A stretch of DNA of 64,000 nucleotides from Ferruginibacter sp. Its GTDB lineage: Bacteria; Bacteroidota; Bacteroidia; Chitinophagales; Chitinophagaceae. A program made the translations under genes and the position numbers. Shown piece after piece: positions 37,034 to 47,074 of this stretch. The notes below the pieces were generated by a model. That model was not told the DNA's origin, ran no database searches, and saw nothing but the letters and a program-made list of their open reading frames with translations. Each line of letters begins with the position of its first letter. Within the stretch, counting starts at the first letter, position 1. The stretch spans positions 1 through 64,000 of the forward strand of contig JACMLJ010000023.1 of the NCBI GenBank assembly GCA_014379625.1, written 5' to 3'.

Positions 37034-38023
37034 TCACTTTAATATTTCTTCTATTGCATTCAATTCGGCTTCGCTGAAAATGATATTATCCAGGCATAAC
37101 AATGAATCTGCCAGTTGTGCGGGTTTGCTTGCACCGATTAATACCGAGGTAACCCGTTTATCTTTCAACAGCCAGGCCAATGCCATTTGCGCAAGGGTTT
37201 GATTTCGCTGCAGGGCAATTTCATTCAACTGCCTGATTTGATTTACACGGGTTTCATTTATATCTGCTTCTTTTAAAAATCCGTTTGGATTAGCAGCCCT
37301 TGAATCAGCGGGAATTCCATGTAAATATTTGTTGGTCAACAATCCCTGTGCGAGGGGAGAAAACGGGATACAGCCTACTCCTTCCTGTTCAAGCACATCC
37401 AATAAGCCTTCCTCTACCCAGCGCACAAACATCGAATACTTAGGCTGGTGGATCAAACAGGGGGTACCCAGTTTTTTTAAAATACCAATTGCTTTTGACG
37501 CGTCTGCGGCAGGATAATTGGAGATACCTGCATACAATGCTTTTCCCTGTTTTACAATAAGGTCGAGTGCATGCATTGTTTCTTCCAGAGGCGTAGCCGG
37601 ATCGGGGCGATGATGGTAGAAAATATCCACGTATTCCAAACCCATTCTTTTCAGGCTTTGATCCAGGCTTGCCACCAGGTATTTTTTACTGCCCCAGTCG
37701 CCGTAAGGCCCGTCCCACATGGTATAACCAGCTTTTGAGCTGATAATCATTTCATCACGATGTGCAGCAAAATCTTCTTTTAGTATTTTACCGAAATTTT
37801 CTTCAGCGCTCCCCGGGGGTGGGCCATAATTATTAGCCAGGTCAAAATGTGTGATACCGCTATCAAAGGCCAGCTTTAAAATAGCCCGGCAGTTTTCAAG
37901 CACGTCAACATGCCCAAAGTTGTGCCAAAGGCCCAATGAAATAGCGGACAATTGAATACCACTGTTACCACAGCGTCGGTACTGCATTTCCTGATACCGG
38001 TTTTTGTCAGGTAAATAACTCAT
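37034..38023 (-). CDS. yghZ: Aldo/keto reductase, YghZ (L-glyceraldehyde 3-phosphate reductase) type
   Basis: A 329-residue protein closely resembling E. coli YghZ/Gpr from the first residues: RYQEMQYRRCGNSGIQLSA, ISLGLWHNFGHV and THFDLANNYGPPPGSAEENF, where Asp and Tyr of the catalytic tetrad lie, then Lys in ISSKAGY and His in IFYHHRPDP. Such enzymes reduce L-glyceraldehyde 3-phosphate, methylglyoxal or other aldehydes with NADPH. A second, less similar reductase lies at 25818-26810. Single gene or loosely linked to the oxidase downstream (209 bp gap). The assignment to subfamily is strong; the physiological substrate here is inferred. Confidence 0.88.
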   Translation of the reverse strand: MSYLPDKNRYQEMQYRRCGNSGIQLSAISLGLWHNFGHVDVLENCRAILKLAFDSGITHFDLANNYGPPPGSAEENFGKILKEDFAAHRDEMIISSKAGYTMWDGPYGDWGSKKYLVASLDQSLKRMGLEYVDIFYHHRPDPATPLEETMHALDLIVKQGKALYAGISNYPAADASKAIGILKKLGTPCLIHQPKYSMFVRWVEEGLLDVLEQEGVGCIPFSPLAQGLLTNKYLHGIPADSRAANPNGFLKEADINETRVNQIRQLNEIALQRNQTLAQMALAWLLKDKRVTSVLIGASKPAQLADSLLCLDNIIFSEAELNAIEEILK

Positions 38024-38899
38024 GAGTGATTTTTTTCAATTTTACTGATATGATAAACTTTTTGCGAATCTACTTCAGATAGTTTTCTCCTGTTCAATTA
38101 TTTTCAGGATTTTTATATGTGCAGGAAGGGTCATGATGTTCATTTAAAAGAATCAGGCGTTCGTCCGACGCTGAAACAGGGGCAAAAAAAAGACCGCCTT
38201 TTTGAGACAGTCATTTTTAAATCCACGGGTCACGAGCTTTATTCCCTAAGGAAGGTAAACTTTAATCCGGCCCCTGAAAAAAGCGGTTTATATAGGAAAA
38301 TATACGGGTGATTAAATTAATTGAAAAGGCCTGAAATAAAATACCTCAATTATACTTCGCAAGGGGTAAATTGTGACTTTTTCAAATTAAATAGTTCAGT
38401 GTTTTGTCCCTTGAGCAGTATAACCATTTAAAAAGCCACGCAAAATGGAAGACTGTCCGAAGGCCTCCCCTTCAGGGGCCGGGGGCACAGAAGGCAGTAG
38501 CAATTTATTGTCCTGTTTCATTGGCTGGCACTAATTGGTGATGAATTGAGGCTTGGTATTTCAAAATAAAAGCGGTTAGGAAGTTTGTTTTTCGCTGCTG
38601 TATTATCAAGAAGATGAGGAATACGAATACACTGTTTTGCCCCCGGCCCCTGAAGGGGAGGTCTTTGGATAGCCAGCTTTATAGCTGGATCGAAATAATG
38701 TATTGTTGGGTAATTTTGATCTATTTATAAACTTTAATGAATACGTATTTTATAAGGTTTAGATGTTGTAAGTTTCCATCACCGGCGATATTTTTTAGTG
38801 GTTGTCAAAACTGAGGGCCAGGGAAGTTTCTATTGTACTGCCAATTATACTTTTTCAATTATTCACTGAGGGTGTGCGCCTACCAACTACATATCCTGT
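38024..38899. other. Long intergenic region with two inverted copies of a G+C-rich palindrome
   Basis: About 875 bp between the YghZ-like gene and the SusE-like gene. The only candidate frame, 38117-38311, has no recognisable domain or ribosome binding site and I do not call it. The region contains the repeat pair described separately (38456-38486 and 38639-38669). No RNA gene seen. Confidence 0.5.
38456..38669. repeat. Inverted pair of CCCCTTCAGGGG palindromic repeats
   Basis: Arm one at 38456-38486 and arm two at 38639-38669 are inverted copies with 29 of 31 positions identical. Each contains the palindrome CCCCTTCAGGGG followed by CCGGGGGC. The same unit recurs at 55702-55734 and 61256-61283, there inside genes. 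About 150 bp of ordinary AT-rich DNA separate the arms. Confidence 0.75.
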
Positions 38900-39769
38900 T
38901 TACGCCTTTTTTAATTTAAACAAAAGATTCCCGAAATTGGCGCCGGTAGATGAAGTAATGTTTATCCTTACTGAAATCGTTTTATCACATGGTAACACTA
39001 CATTATCAACACTCGGTACTGTTTCTGCGAGGTAAAGCGTACCGGTGGGTGAATACCTTCCGAATGCCACTTTGGTAACGGTGGTTGAGTTATTTGGATT
39101 AACAGTGATTACAATTGGCTTTACATCAAATGTCGTGGGATATTTGAATGACAAATGTGTTGCATCTACCCTGGTAAGCGTTACTGTTTCACCGGGCAAA
39201 TAGTCCACCCATTCGTCCACCAATACTTTAAAATCACCCACAAACTCATCTATGTTGAACCTGCAGATGGCGGTATACCTTAAAAAAGTGCCTGACCCGG
39301 GTATATTAGCGGTACCTCCTGCAAACTGCGTTCCCACCGCAGGAAAAGCCTCCAGCTTTTGGCCATCGGGCAAGGTTATATCCGCGCCAATATCAAAAAA
39401 ATCGCCTAATATTATCGGCGTTCCAAACATAGCAATTAATTGTGCGCCTGTCACTTCAAGACTGGAAGGAAAAGAAGCTATATCTGTTTTAAAGGTTTTA
39501 ACGTTTGCCTTATTCCCGTTTTTTATAATAACGATATCGAATTTCCGGGGCAGAACGTCTTGCGGAAATAATAAGCCTACATTAAAATTCCCTTTAAACA
39601 ATGCAGGATCCCTGGTTACATCAATTACGGCTTCGCTATTTGCCACCGTTACTATGAGGGGAACAGGCACCCTGGTGAGGGATGGTATTTTGGGGTTATC
39701 CGATTTACGGCAGGAAATCAATAAGGCAACTGCCAATAAACTATATAGCATTGTTTTTTTCATAATCAT
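38900..39769 (-). CDS. SusE-like outer-membrane lipoprotein
   Basis: A 289-residue protein with a lipoprotein signal (YSLLAVALLISCRKSD: lipobox L-I-S-C, with the Cys at about residue 20). The mature part is beta-strand-rich throughout, including VPLIVTVANSEAVIDVTRD, and resembles SusE/SusF-type or DUF1735-like surface glycan-binding lipoproteins by size and position rather than by a firm motif. It follows SusD by 76 bp on the same strand, the usual place for such a protein. Two in-frame ATGs (39769, 39763) are possible starts. It is probably displayed on the surface with the SusCD complex. Confidence 0.65.
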   Translation of the reverse strand: MIMKKTMLYSLLAVALLISCRKSDNPKIPSLTRVPVPLIVTVANSEAVIDVTRDPALFKGNFNVGLLFPQDVLPRKFDIVIIKNGNKANVKTFKTDIASFPSSLEVTGAQLIAMFGTPIILGDFFDIGADITLPDGQKLEAFPAVGTQFAGGTANIPGSGTFLRYTAICRFNIDEFVGDFKVLVDEWVDYLPGETVTLTRVDATHLSFKYPTTFDVKPIVITVNPNNSTTVTKVAFGRYSPTGTLYLAETVPSVDNVVLPCDKTISVRINITSSTGANFGNLLFKLKKA

Positions 39770-39845
39770 ATTTTTTTAGATCAATGTTTTAACCTGGCAA
39801 GACGATTGAATTGTCCATTAATTAATTTTCTTTTCCTGGAGTTTT

Positions 39846-41549
39846 TTAGGGCATCCAAAAAACTTTAAAACTGTTCACCAGGTCTTTTTGCGCCGGTGCA
39901 TTGGAATTGGTTTCCAGTTCTGCCTGGTACCAGGGTAATGAATTTGGATAGGGCCTTTGCAACTGAACCAATACAGCAGGCTGGGCCCCCGCAATCTGCG
40001 GGTTGCCATTTACAGGCGGCTGAACAAATCCACCCGGCGCCATCACCGGATTGTTGGGATTAAAAATTACAGGATAACCGGTCCTCCTGTAATCGGTAAA
40101 CGGATCCACGGCGCTGCCAAATGCGGCTATCCACTTTTCTGTTATGATCATTTCCAGTTGTTTTGCCGGGCTTGCTGCATCGTATTGTGCTATAATGGAG
40201 GTTATATAATTATTAGCGGCAGTGGTACCGGCAAGGGCAGGCACTGTTTGCGCAGGCTTTATATAAGTGGTGATCACATAATCCACCTGTTTGAAAGACT
40301 CTGTAATGGCAGCCTGTAACTTCGTTTTTGCATTACCGGTAGCGATGCCCGACTGTACCAGCTCCGCTTCTATGTACAACCGGTCGGCAAAAGTGATAAA
40401 CCGGTACGGTGCCGCACCGGTGCCACTGGCGGCATTGGCTACTCCGCCAAGGCCCTCATCATAACGTCCCCCCACCGGGTAAATACCCATCAGGCTAATG
40501 ATATTCTGCGCATTTCTATCGCGATTGGGCCCTCTTGAACCAAAATAAATACTGATAAAAGCACTGTCCCGGTATTCGGTGGGATCAGGCGTTACCGCGG
40601 CTTTCCTCACCTGGTTATAAAAATAATAGGGCACCCTCGGATCCGGGATATTCGATGTAAAATGCCCGGGATTGTATCCTTTCAAAATTTCATAAAACCA
40701 GGGACTGATATGATTGCTTCTTGCAGTTGCAACATAATCCCCGAACCCCGGGTTCCTGTCATCCGTGGCTCCATTAGGACCATAAGGCAACACAAAACTT
40801 TCATTGGTGGCATTGATCAGTGTTGAAGGATTACTCAACAGCTGATTGACTTCGGCAGAAACATTCTTCACTTTCCTTACCTGGGTATATAATTTCAGTT
40901 TGATTGTATTGGCCGCCTTTATCCATCTCGCTATATTTCCACCATAAATAACATCATCCGTTCTTGGTTTATTCAGGTTAAGGGCGGTGGTATTATTCAG
41001 GTCAGCGATGCCCTCATCTAATAAGGCAAAAAGCTTTGGATAAATACTTGCGTCATCATCAAATTTCGGATAACGGATATTGGAATCCAGCCGGTTTGCT
41101 TCTGAAAATGGAATATCCCCAAATGCATCTACAAACTGGCTGTAACCATATGCTTTTAAAATTTTGGCAATACCCACATACTGCCGGTCACCGTTAGCAC
41201 CCGCAATTTTTATGACCTGTTCCAGGTTTTCCAGTGCGCCCTGGTACAAGGTAACCCAGGCAGTGCCAATATAAAAAGCAGTACCGGTAGTGCCATACTG
41301 GTCAGCATTTTCGCGGGTAGATAACTGGTGGGTGTACACGGATAATATTTGTGATAAACCACCGAGACTTCCATTGCCAATCGCCAGCGCATTGCCCAAT
41401 GAATTTTCTGCGGTGGGAAGTAGTTTGGAAACCTCTACCCTTGTTGGATTATTGGGGTCTTTATTGATATCTAAAAAATTCTTTTTACACCCGGCAAAAA
41501 AAAGGGAGAACGGAATAACCAATTGTATATATTTTAAAATCTTAGGCAT
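39846..41549 (-). CDS. SusD/RagB family outer-membrane lipoprotein (SusD-like 2 type)
   Basis: A 567-residue lipoprotein. The signal ends at FFAGCKKNFLDINKDPNNPT, where the Cys is lipidated and the L-D-[IV]-N-x-[DN]-P-N-x-[PA] sequence is the hallmark of the SusD-like 2 subgroup. Helical TPR-like repeats follow (AKILKAYGYSQFVDAFGDIP, also typical). It binds the ligand on the cell surface and acts as the lid of the SusC barrel. The start codon is 18 bp downstream of the SusC stop, so both are co-transcribed. Confidence 0.94.
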   Translation of the reverse strand: MPKILKYIQLVIPFSLFFAGCKKNFLDINKDPNNPTRVEVSKLLPTAENSLGNALAIGNGSLGGLSQILSVYTHQLSTRENADQYGTTGTAFYIGTAWVTLYQGALENLEQVIKIAGANGDRQYVGIAKILKAYGYSQFVDAFGDIPFSEANRLDSNIRYPKFDDDASIYPKLFALLDEGIADLNNTTALNLNKPRTDDVIYGGNIARWIKAANTIKLKLYTQVRKVKNVSAEVNQLLSNPSTLINATNESFVLPYGPNGATDDRNPGFGDYVATARSNHISPWFYEILKGYNPGHFTSNIPDPRVPYYFYNQVRKAAVTPDPTEYRDSAFISIYFGSRGPNRDRNAQNIISLMGIYPVGGRYDEGLGGVANAASGTGAAPYRFITFADRLYIEAELVQSGIATGNAKTKLQAAITESFKQVDYVITTYIKPAQTVPALAGTTAANNYITSIIAQYDAASPAKQLEMIITEKWIAAFGSAVDPFTDYRRTGYPVIFNPNNPVMAPGGFVQPPVNGNPQIAGAQPAVLVQLQRPYPNSLPWYQAELETNSNAPAQKDLVNSFKVFWMP

Positions 41550-41567
41550 GTTTAAAAATTTTAGCAG

Positions 41568-44500
41568 TTAAAAATTAACTTTCAGGTTAACGCCATACCG
41601 CCTGGTAGTTGGGGCGGCAGAAAGCTCAATACCCTGGGTGGATGAGGCGCCGTAGGCATTTACTTCGGGATCGAAATTGATATACTTTGGAAAATTGGGC
41701 GCCAGGTACCACAGGTTTCTTCCCGACAAACTCAGGGTAGCTGATCCGATGGGAAGGTTTTTAAACAATGATTTTGGAAATTCATAACCCAGGGTAATTT
41801 CCCGGAGCCTGTAAACCGTAGCATCGTAAGTGTTCCATTCCGCAGCGGTATTGCCACCGAATGTTGCGCCGTTATTTGTATTGGGTGAAAAGTACAGGTC
41901 GTTGGTGGTAATGGCAACCGTATTGGGAATTGTTTTGCCGCCATTCATGATGGCTTTACCTGTTGACGGATCACCGTAAATTCCCGGGATGATCCAGTTG
42001 CTTAGCCTGTCTTTTGTATCCAATGATACGCCCCTGCTTAAGATCTGGGAAACCGTTACCGAATTAATATCACCGCCAATGGTCATATCAAATAATGCAC
42101 TTACAAAAAATCCTTTGTAAGAAAACGAGTTGGTGATACCCAGTTTATAGTCAGGGTTAGGATCCCCGATCATATCCAGCTCATTTGATTTGATCATACC
42201 TCCTGTACCCGGATTGATCAGCAATGCACCGGTGGCGCTATCTCTGATTACTTTTTCGCCACGCAAAAACCCAAATGGTTTTCCTGCTTCGAGGTAAGGC
42301 CCAAAATTATTGAACACCGGCCTTAAAGACAATCGCTCCACACCTTCAATGAGTTCCTTCACAATATTCCTGTTCCGGGTAAATGCGCCATGGATACTCC
42401 AGGTAAACCTGCTGGTCTGGATAGGTTTTACCGTCAGGTCTATTTCAATACCCGTATTATTGATCCTTCCGTAGTTAGTATTAAAAGTAGCGTAGCCCGA
42501 CGAAGATGGAATGGATATGGGGGCAATCAGGTTGGTGGAATTCCTGTTGTACCATGAAAAATCAATATCTATCCTTCTCTTAAAAAAACTTAACTGGGTG
42601 CCTATTTCAATTTCCGTAGTAAACTCCGGCTTTAAGTTGGGATCATTGGCACCGTTATCTGCACCGGCGGTTGGCTGCCCCAGGAAGTTTGCGCCCAAAT
42701 TAAAAACATTATCCAGCGAATAGGGCAGTGCATCCCTGCCCACTTTTGCCCAACCGGCACGCAGTTTGGCAAAGTCGAGCACATTACTTTGCATTTTCAA
42801 TGCATCGGTAACGATAAGCGAACCGGAAACCGAAGGATAAAAATAACTCCTGTTTTCTTTTGGTAAAGTTGATGACCAGTCGTTACGCCCCGTTACTTCC
42901 ACAAAGGCAAAATTTTTATAACTAACAGTAAGATCGCCAAATACACCCGTTAACCGTTGGCGAACATACAGGTCTGCGAACGAAGGATCGGTAACACCGT
43001 TTACGATAGGCCCGAAAATTTGCTGGGATGTATTGCCCAGGGTATAAATCCCGCGGGTTATAAATTTATTGCCGGTGGCAATTTGCCGGTTGGTAGTACG
43101 CTGATTGATATTATTACCTGCTACCAGTTTTACGGCAAAATCCTTGTGTATTACCGGTGAAAAACTCACGAGCAAATTGGATTCAATCTCCTGCTTCCTG
43201 TAATTATCCAGTACAATTCTTCCTAAACCTTCGGCAGCCCTGGAACTGATCTCCGTTATCTCCCGCCTGTCTAATGAAGTAACATTATTGCCAAGATTAT
43301 AATCCACCCTTATCCATTTATTGATATTAAAGTCAGCGTGTATCCCGGCAATGATCCTTTCCTCATTGGAGGTAGCTATATTATTTCTCGCCGACCAGTG
43401 CGGGTTATCAAATTGTCCCCCGCCGTTCCAGGTGAGGTTATTTCCCGCTTTATCCTGGTAAGGCAAATCAGTATCCCAGTTACGGCCTAAAAATAAAGAG
43501 CGGGCGAATAATGCAGCGGCGCCATCGGTTTGGTTATTACCAAAAAAGCCTCCTTTTTGCACAGATCTTGAATAACTTAAATTGCCCCTTACATTTAAAC
43601 CCATGCTTAAGCGGGTACCACCTCCCAGTCCAACATTTGCCCTGTTGAAAGATGAATTAGGTACATATCCTTTATGTGTTAACTGCGACGCAGTTAATGA
43701 GATGGAATTTTTATCATCGCCCCCGTTTACACCAATCGAATTTTCGAATACGCTCCCGTTACTGAAAAGATTTTTCACATTGTTGGGAAAGGCCCGGTAT
43801 TTAATATTACCGGAAGCAGGAAATAATTCGGGGTAGGCAGTTTGATAAGTGGCAAAATTGGCTACAGAATCCCTTGTACTGAAAGCAGGTCCCCAGGAGC
43901 CGTTGGAGGCCGGGGAAAACAGGAAATTGGCCCCTGTACCATAGTCATTTTGATATTCGGGCAAATTGGCGATTTTTTCTACCGAAGCGGAACTGCTGTA
44001 ATTGACCTCCAGCCCTTTTCTACTTCTTGCAGCACTGCCAGACCGGGTAGTAATAACCAGTACGCCATTGGATGCCCTTGATCCGTAGAGGGCCGCTGCG
44101 GATGACCCTTTTAAAACACTCATGGATGCAATATCATTTGGATCGAGGCTGCTGATACCGCTCGAATAAGCAGTACCGCCGGAGGTTTGGCTACTGGTAG
44201 AAACCTGGTCATTACTGAATGGGATCCCATCCACCACAATCAAAGGCTGGTTATCGCCAAAAAAAGATGAATTACCCCTGATCTGTATGCGGGTGGCGGC
44301 GCCCGGCGTTCCCTGTGACGAGCGGATATCAACGCCGGCTACCTTACCTTGTAATGATTTCAATACATCGGGTTCCGATTTTTGGAGCAGTGCCGACGGA
44401 TCCACTTTTCCCACTGAATAGCCCAATGCCTTATCGCTTCGCCGGATACCAAAGGAAGTTACCACTACTTCTTCCAGTTTCTTTTCTTCTTTGGATAATA

Positions 44501-44780
44501 CCATATTGAAATTAGCCTGCCTGCCCAATTCAACTTCCTGCGAAACATAACCAACTATTGAAAAAACCAGTTTCTTTGCATTTGCCGGCACAGCAATCTT
44601 AAATGAACCGTCGGCGCCGGACAATGTACCTTGTGATGACCCTTTTACCCTCACAGAAGCGCCGGTTAACGGCGAACCGTTGGCGCTTTCAACAACTTTG
44701 CCGCTGATAATTTTATTTTGCGAAAACGCAAAGAATGTAAGAAGGAGCAACGGAATAAAAAGTAAAAAATGTTTTCTCAT
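41568..44780 (-). CDS. SusC/RagA family TonB-linked outer-membrane transporter
   Basis: A 1070-residue protein. The signal peptide (residues 1-20, ending FAFSQ) is followed by a carboxypeptidase-regulatory-like domain (residues ~24-105: GKVVESANGSPLTGASVRVK), a TonB plug with SLQGKVAGVDIRSSQG, IRIQIRG-like TRIQIRGNSSF and PLIVVDGIPF, then a 22-strand barrel ending in the aromatic terminus YGVNLKVNF. It imports oligosaccharides or other large ligands with energy from TonB. It forms one unit with SusD and the SusE-like gene. No FecR/ECF-sigma pair is present; the nearest regulators are the LytTR proteins just beyond its promoter side. Confidence 0.95.
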   Translation of the reverse strand: MRKHFLLFIPLLLLTFFAFSQNKIISGKVVESANGSPLTGASVRVKGSSQGTLSGADGSFKIAVPANAKKLVFSIVGYVSQEVELGRQANFNMVLSKEEKKLEEVVVTSFGIRRSDKALGYSVGKVDPSALLQKSEPDVLKSLQGKVAGVDIRSSQGTPGAATRIQIRGNSSFFGDNQPLIVVDGIPFSNDQVSTSSQTSGGTAYSSGISSLDPNDIASMSVLKGSSAAALYGSRASNGVLVITTRSGSAARSRKGLEVNYSSSASVEKIANLPEYQNDYGTGANFLFSPASNGSWGPAFSTRDSVANFATYQTAYPELFPASGNIKYRAFPNNVKNLFSNGSVFENSIGVNGGDDKNSISLTASQLTHKGYVPNSSFNRANVGLGGGTRLSMGLNVRGNLSYSRSVQKGGFFGNNQTDGAAALFARSLFLGRNWDTDLPYQDKAGNNLTWNGGGQFDNPHWSARNNIATSNEERIIAGIHADFNINKWIRVDYNLGNNVTSLDRREITEISSRAAEGLGRIVLDNYRKQEIESNLLVSFSPVIHKDFAVKLVAGNNINQRTTNRQIATGNKFITRGIYTLGNTSQQIFGPIVNGVTDPSFADLYVRQRLTGVFGDLTVSYKNFAFVEVTGRNDWSSTLPKENRSYFYPSVSGSLIVTDALKMQSNVLDFAKLRAGWAKVGRDALPYSLDNVFNLGANFLGQPTAGADNGANDPNLKPEFTTEIEIGTQLSFFKRRIDIDFSWYNRNSTNLIAPISIPSSSGYATFNTNYGRINNTGIEIDLTVKPIQTSRFTWSIHGAFTRNRNIVKELIEGVERLSLRPVFNNFGPYLEAGKPFGFLRGEKVIRDSATGALLINPGTGGMIKSNELDMIGDPNPDYKLGITNSFSYKGFFVSALFDMTIGGDINSVTVSQILSRGVSLDTKDRLSNWIIPGIYGDPSTGKAIMNGGKTIPNTVAITTNDLYFSPNTNNGATFGGNTAAEWNTYDATVYRLREITLGYEFPKSLFKNLPIGSATLSLSGRNLWYLAPNFPKYINFDPEVNAYGASSTQGIELSAAPTTRRYGVNLKVNF

Positions 44781-45276
44781 ACTTGTAATTTTTTCTTCGT
44801 GAATGTAGATGACCAGGAACAGTTTGCCCGAGGGAGTAATTGCAGCAGTTGTTGGTGGCGCCCTATGAGCTTCAAGACAACCAAATTAGCAGAAACAACG
44901 CGGCAGATTGGCTGAAAAAGTATGAAGTATAAAAAATGAATGCTCAATCAGGATAAATCTCAACTGAATTAAAAGACCGGGGTGTGGCGCCCTGCAAAAA
45001 AAAGGATCCCCTGTAAAAACAGGGGACGTTGTGCTTAACTAAAACAAATTTAAGGCACATGAGAATATTGTTATCCGGCTAACCAGTTAGTTATTATACA
45101 GCAGTAATTTTATTAAAAATACATACATTCAATTTTATAAAAGATGACAAATAGATTGAAGCATAATTTTACTGTATTGAATACTGAAGAATGACGACTG
45201 AACTATTTTGAATGTTATCAATATAAAGCCAATAACAGGCGCTATCTGTTAAAATGACGTTACCTGTTGTTGGTGG
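44781..45276. other. Intergenic region upstream of susC
   Basis: About 495 bp containing the terminator of the upstream sensor gene (44993-45027) and presumably the susC promoter. GGCGCC-containing sequences occur at 44857-44863 and 44984-44990 (GTGGCGCCCT), the former on the susC leader. I could not place a convincing -33/-7 pair. Confidence 0.4.
44993..45027 (-). terminator. Rho-independent terminator of the minus-strand sensor gene
   Basis: The stem TCCCCTGT / ACAGGGGA (45007-45014 with 45019-45026) and a 4-nt loop is followed on the minus strand by a T-rich run (complement of 44997-45003). It is about 250 bp downstream of the stop at 45277, which is somewhat far, but no other gene ends here. 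Confidence 0.7.
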
Positions 45277-46374
45277 TTACGATAACACAATTGAACCCAG
45301 GTTAATTTCAAGATATGTTTTAACCAATTCGGTTTCTATTATTACACTAAGCTGGTGGCTGCCGGGATACAGCAGGTTTAATCTTTTTTTTATTTGATAA
45401 ATAGTATCTCTTTTAGGATTGATAAGGGAAGAGGTCTGGTGTGGTTTACTATTCTGTATTTCAAATTTTAATACATCTTTTATTACTGCCGCTTTGATCA
45501 TTACAAAATCAGTCATATCATTTTTATTAACCTGTTGCGAAAAAATATTTTCCACCAATGGCAGGAGAATAAAAGAGGCAACTTTTTTACCGGCCATTTC
45601 ACCTGAAACTTCAATACTGTAATTTCCATAGTTATCGGTACCCGCCCTTTCCAGTTCAATAAATTCGTGTAAAATTTGTATTTCCTTTTCTATATCAACC
45701 TGGGTATATTGGTATTGGCTAACAATAAATAGTGTTATTTTTTGCAGGCTGGAGATCATGCCGGCAATTTCGGGGGCCTTTTCCAGTGAAATATCATGCA
45801 CCCTTGAAAAGGTATGAAAAAGAAAATGTGACTGTGCATGGTCGTTATGAATAAATGCTTCCATCTGTTCTTTCTGGTAAGTGAGCACATCATTTTCACT
45901 TTTTTTAATGTACCACATCTTCCCCAGTTTAATGGCTGCTGCAAGGCAGCCTTCCATATTAAACGTAAGAAAAAAATAAAAAAAGGCCCATATCAGCGTA
46001 CTCCCGATCTTTTGTCTTTTCATGCCGTAAAAGTCATGGATATGCGGTACAATATAAACATTGAAACCCCGGTAAATAAAAAAACCGAGTAGGGCAAACA
46101 AGAACCACAGCATCACCATTTTTACATACATTCCCCTGAACAGGAACCGCGGAAACAGAAAATAAATGATCGAATAACAAAAGGCCATATCGATGGGGGT
46201 AGACGCCAGCACCTCCGAAACAGACGAAAAAATGGCAACATGAAAACCATACACTTCGGTCCTTCGCAGCGTGGCTTCCGCAGTGAAATAGGATATCCAG
46301 CCTAACCAAAAAAAAACATGACGTGGAATGCGGAAATTTGGTTTATTTGAAAATACAAGGCTGTCAATATACAT
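45277..46374 (-). CDS. LytS-like membrane sensor kinase homologue, catalytically degenerate
   Basis: A 365-residue protein. Four hydrophobic segments (residues ~20-140) are followed by a LytS-type kinase region. The phospho-acceptor box reads HAQSHFLFHTF instead of the family's Q-x-x-P-H-F-[LI]-F-N, losing the Pro and Asn but keeping the His. The N-box is FILLPLVENIFSQQ. The glycine box before KKRLNLLY, normally G-x-G-L-x-N, is replaced by RDTIYQI. It is therefore probably unable to use ATP normally and may act as a pseudokinase or signal receptor. It lies 316 bp downstream of an orphan LytTR gene on the same strand. Confidence 0.75.
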   Translation of the reverse strand: MYIDSLVFSNKPNFRIPRHVFFWLGWISYFTAEATLRRTEVYGFHVAIFSSVSEVLASTPIDMAFCYSIIYFLFPRFLFRGMYVKMVMLWFLFALLGFFIYRGFNVYIVPHIHDFYGMKRQKIGSTLIWAFFYFFLTFNMEGCLAAAIKLGKMWYIKKSENDVLTYQKEQMEAFIHNDHAQSHFLFHTFSRVHDISLEKAPEIAGMISSLQKITLFIVSQYQYTQVDIEKEIQILHEFIELERAGTDNYGNYSIEVSGEMAGKKVASFILLPLVENIFSQQVNKNDMTDFVMIKAAVIKDVLKFEIQNSKPHQTSSLINPKRDTIYQIKKRLNLLYPGSHQLSVIIETELVKTYLEINLGSIVLS

Positions 46375-46690
46375 AAGATTTTTTTGTGAAATACCGGTTA
46401 GGATTATACGCGATTTATATACCCGGTTATGCGCATTGATCTGAAAACCGAAAAAAGTGGCGCCGACACATCAATGATTTATTTTCGGCACGTTAAAATA
46501 AATGATTTTTAAGATAAAAGGAAAATAATGATTGGAGGGCTGCCAGGTTTTAAAAGGATTGCCAGCCTTCAGCAGTCTGTTAACTGTTGATCGAATGCCA
46601 GGAAGCGGGTTAACCCCTAAGAACCATTCTGCCGACGTTTGCATCTTTTAAAATATCGTCCCTGTAAATACAACTATTATCCAGGTCGGT
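46375..46690. other. Intergenic region without a recognisable gene
   Basis: 316 bp between the orphan LytTR gene and the degenerate sensor gene, both on the minus strand. Possible promoter of the sensor gene. No hairpin with a T-run and no RNA gene recognised. Confidence 0.35.
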
Positions 46691-47074
46691 TCAGATACTT
46701 CCGATCCACTCCCTGAAATTGGGTGCAGTGTACTGGCTCACCTGTATATCGCCCTTCATCCATTCGGGCGAGGCAAGGTGAATAATGATTTTTCCATACT
46801 CGATCACTTTAAATTCCTTGATAGCATCGCTGTTAATGATCACACTCCTGTTAACGCGAAAAAAATTCCTGGTATTGACCGTTTCTTCAATTTCAGTAAG
46901 GCATTTATCGATGATGAATTTTTTTCCGGAAAAATCAATGGCAAAGATCAGGCGGTCAATGGAATAAAAAACGGCTATATTTTTTATATTCAGCGGGATA
47001 TAGGTGTTACCCCTTTTTGCGATAATTTTACTTTTTACAGTAATTTTTTCCTCCATTTTGTATGATTGCTCCAT
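46691..47074 (-). CDS. Stand-alone LytTR DNA-binding domain protein
   Basis: The frame is open from 47197 (168 residues), but the conserved LytTR domain needs only the last ~115 residues (KSKIIAKRGNTYIPLNIKNI, FFRVNRSVIINSDAIKEF). I therefore favour ATG 47074 (MEQSYKMEEK), which gives 127 residues; 47056 and 47197 are alternatives. The first 41 residues of the long form are hydrophobic and could instead anchor it to the membrane. No receiver domain is present, unlike the regulator encoded divergently at 48484-49242, with which it shares the FFRVNR-x-x-[IV] core. It probably binds DNA repeats as a dimer. Confidence 0.75.
   Translation of the reverse strand: MEQSYKMEEKITVKSKIIAKRGNTYIPLNIKNIAVFYSIDRLIFAIDFSGKKFIIDKCLTEIEETVNTRNFFRVNRSVIINSDAIKEFKVIEYGKIIIHLASPEWMKGDIQVSQYTAPNFREWIGSI

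Noticed and set aside
38117..38311. 64-residue plus-strand reading frame in the gene-free region
   Set aside because: No signal, domain, ribosome binding site or neighbour logic; composition looks random.
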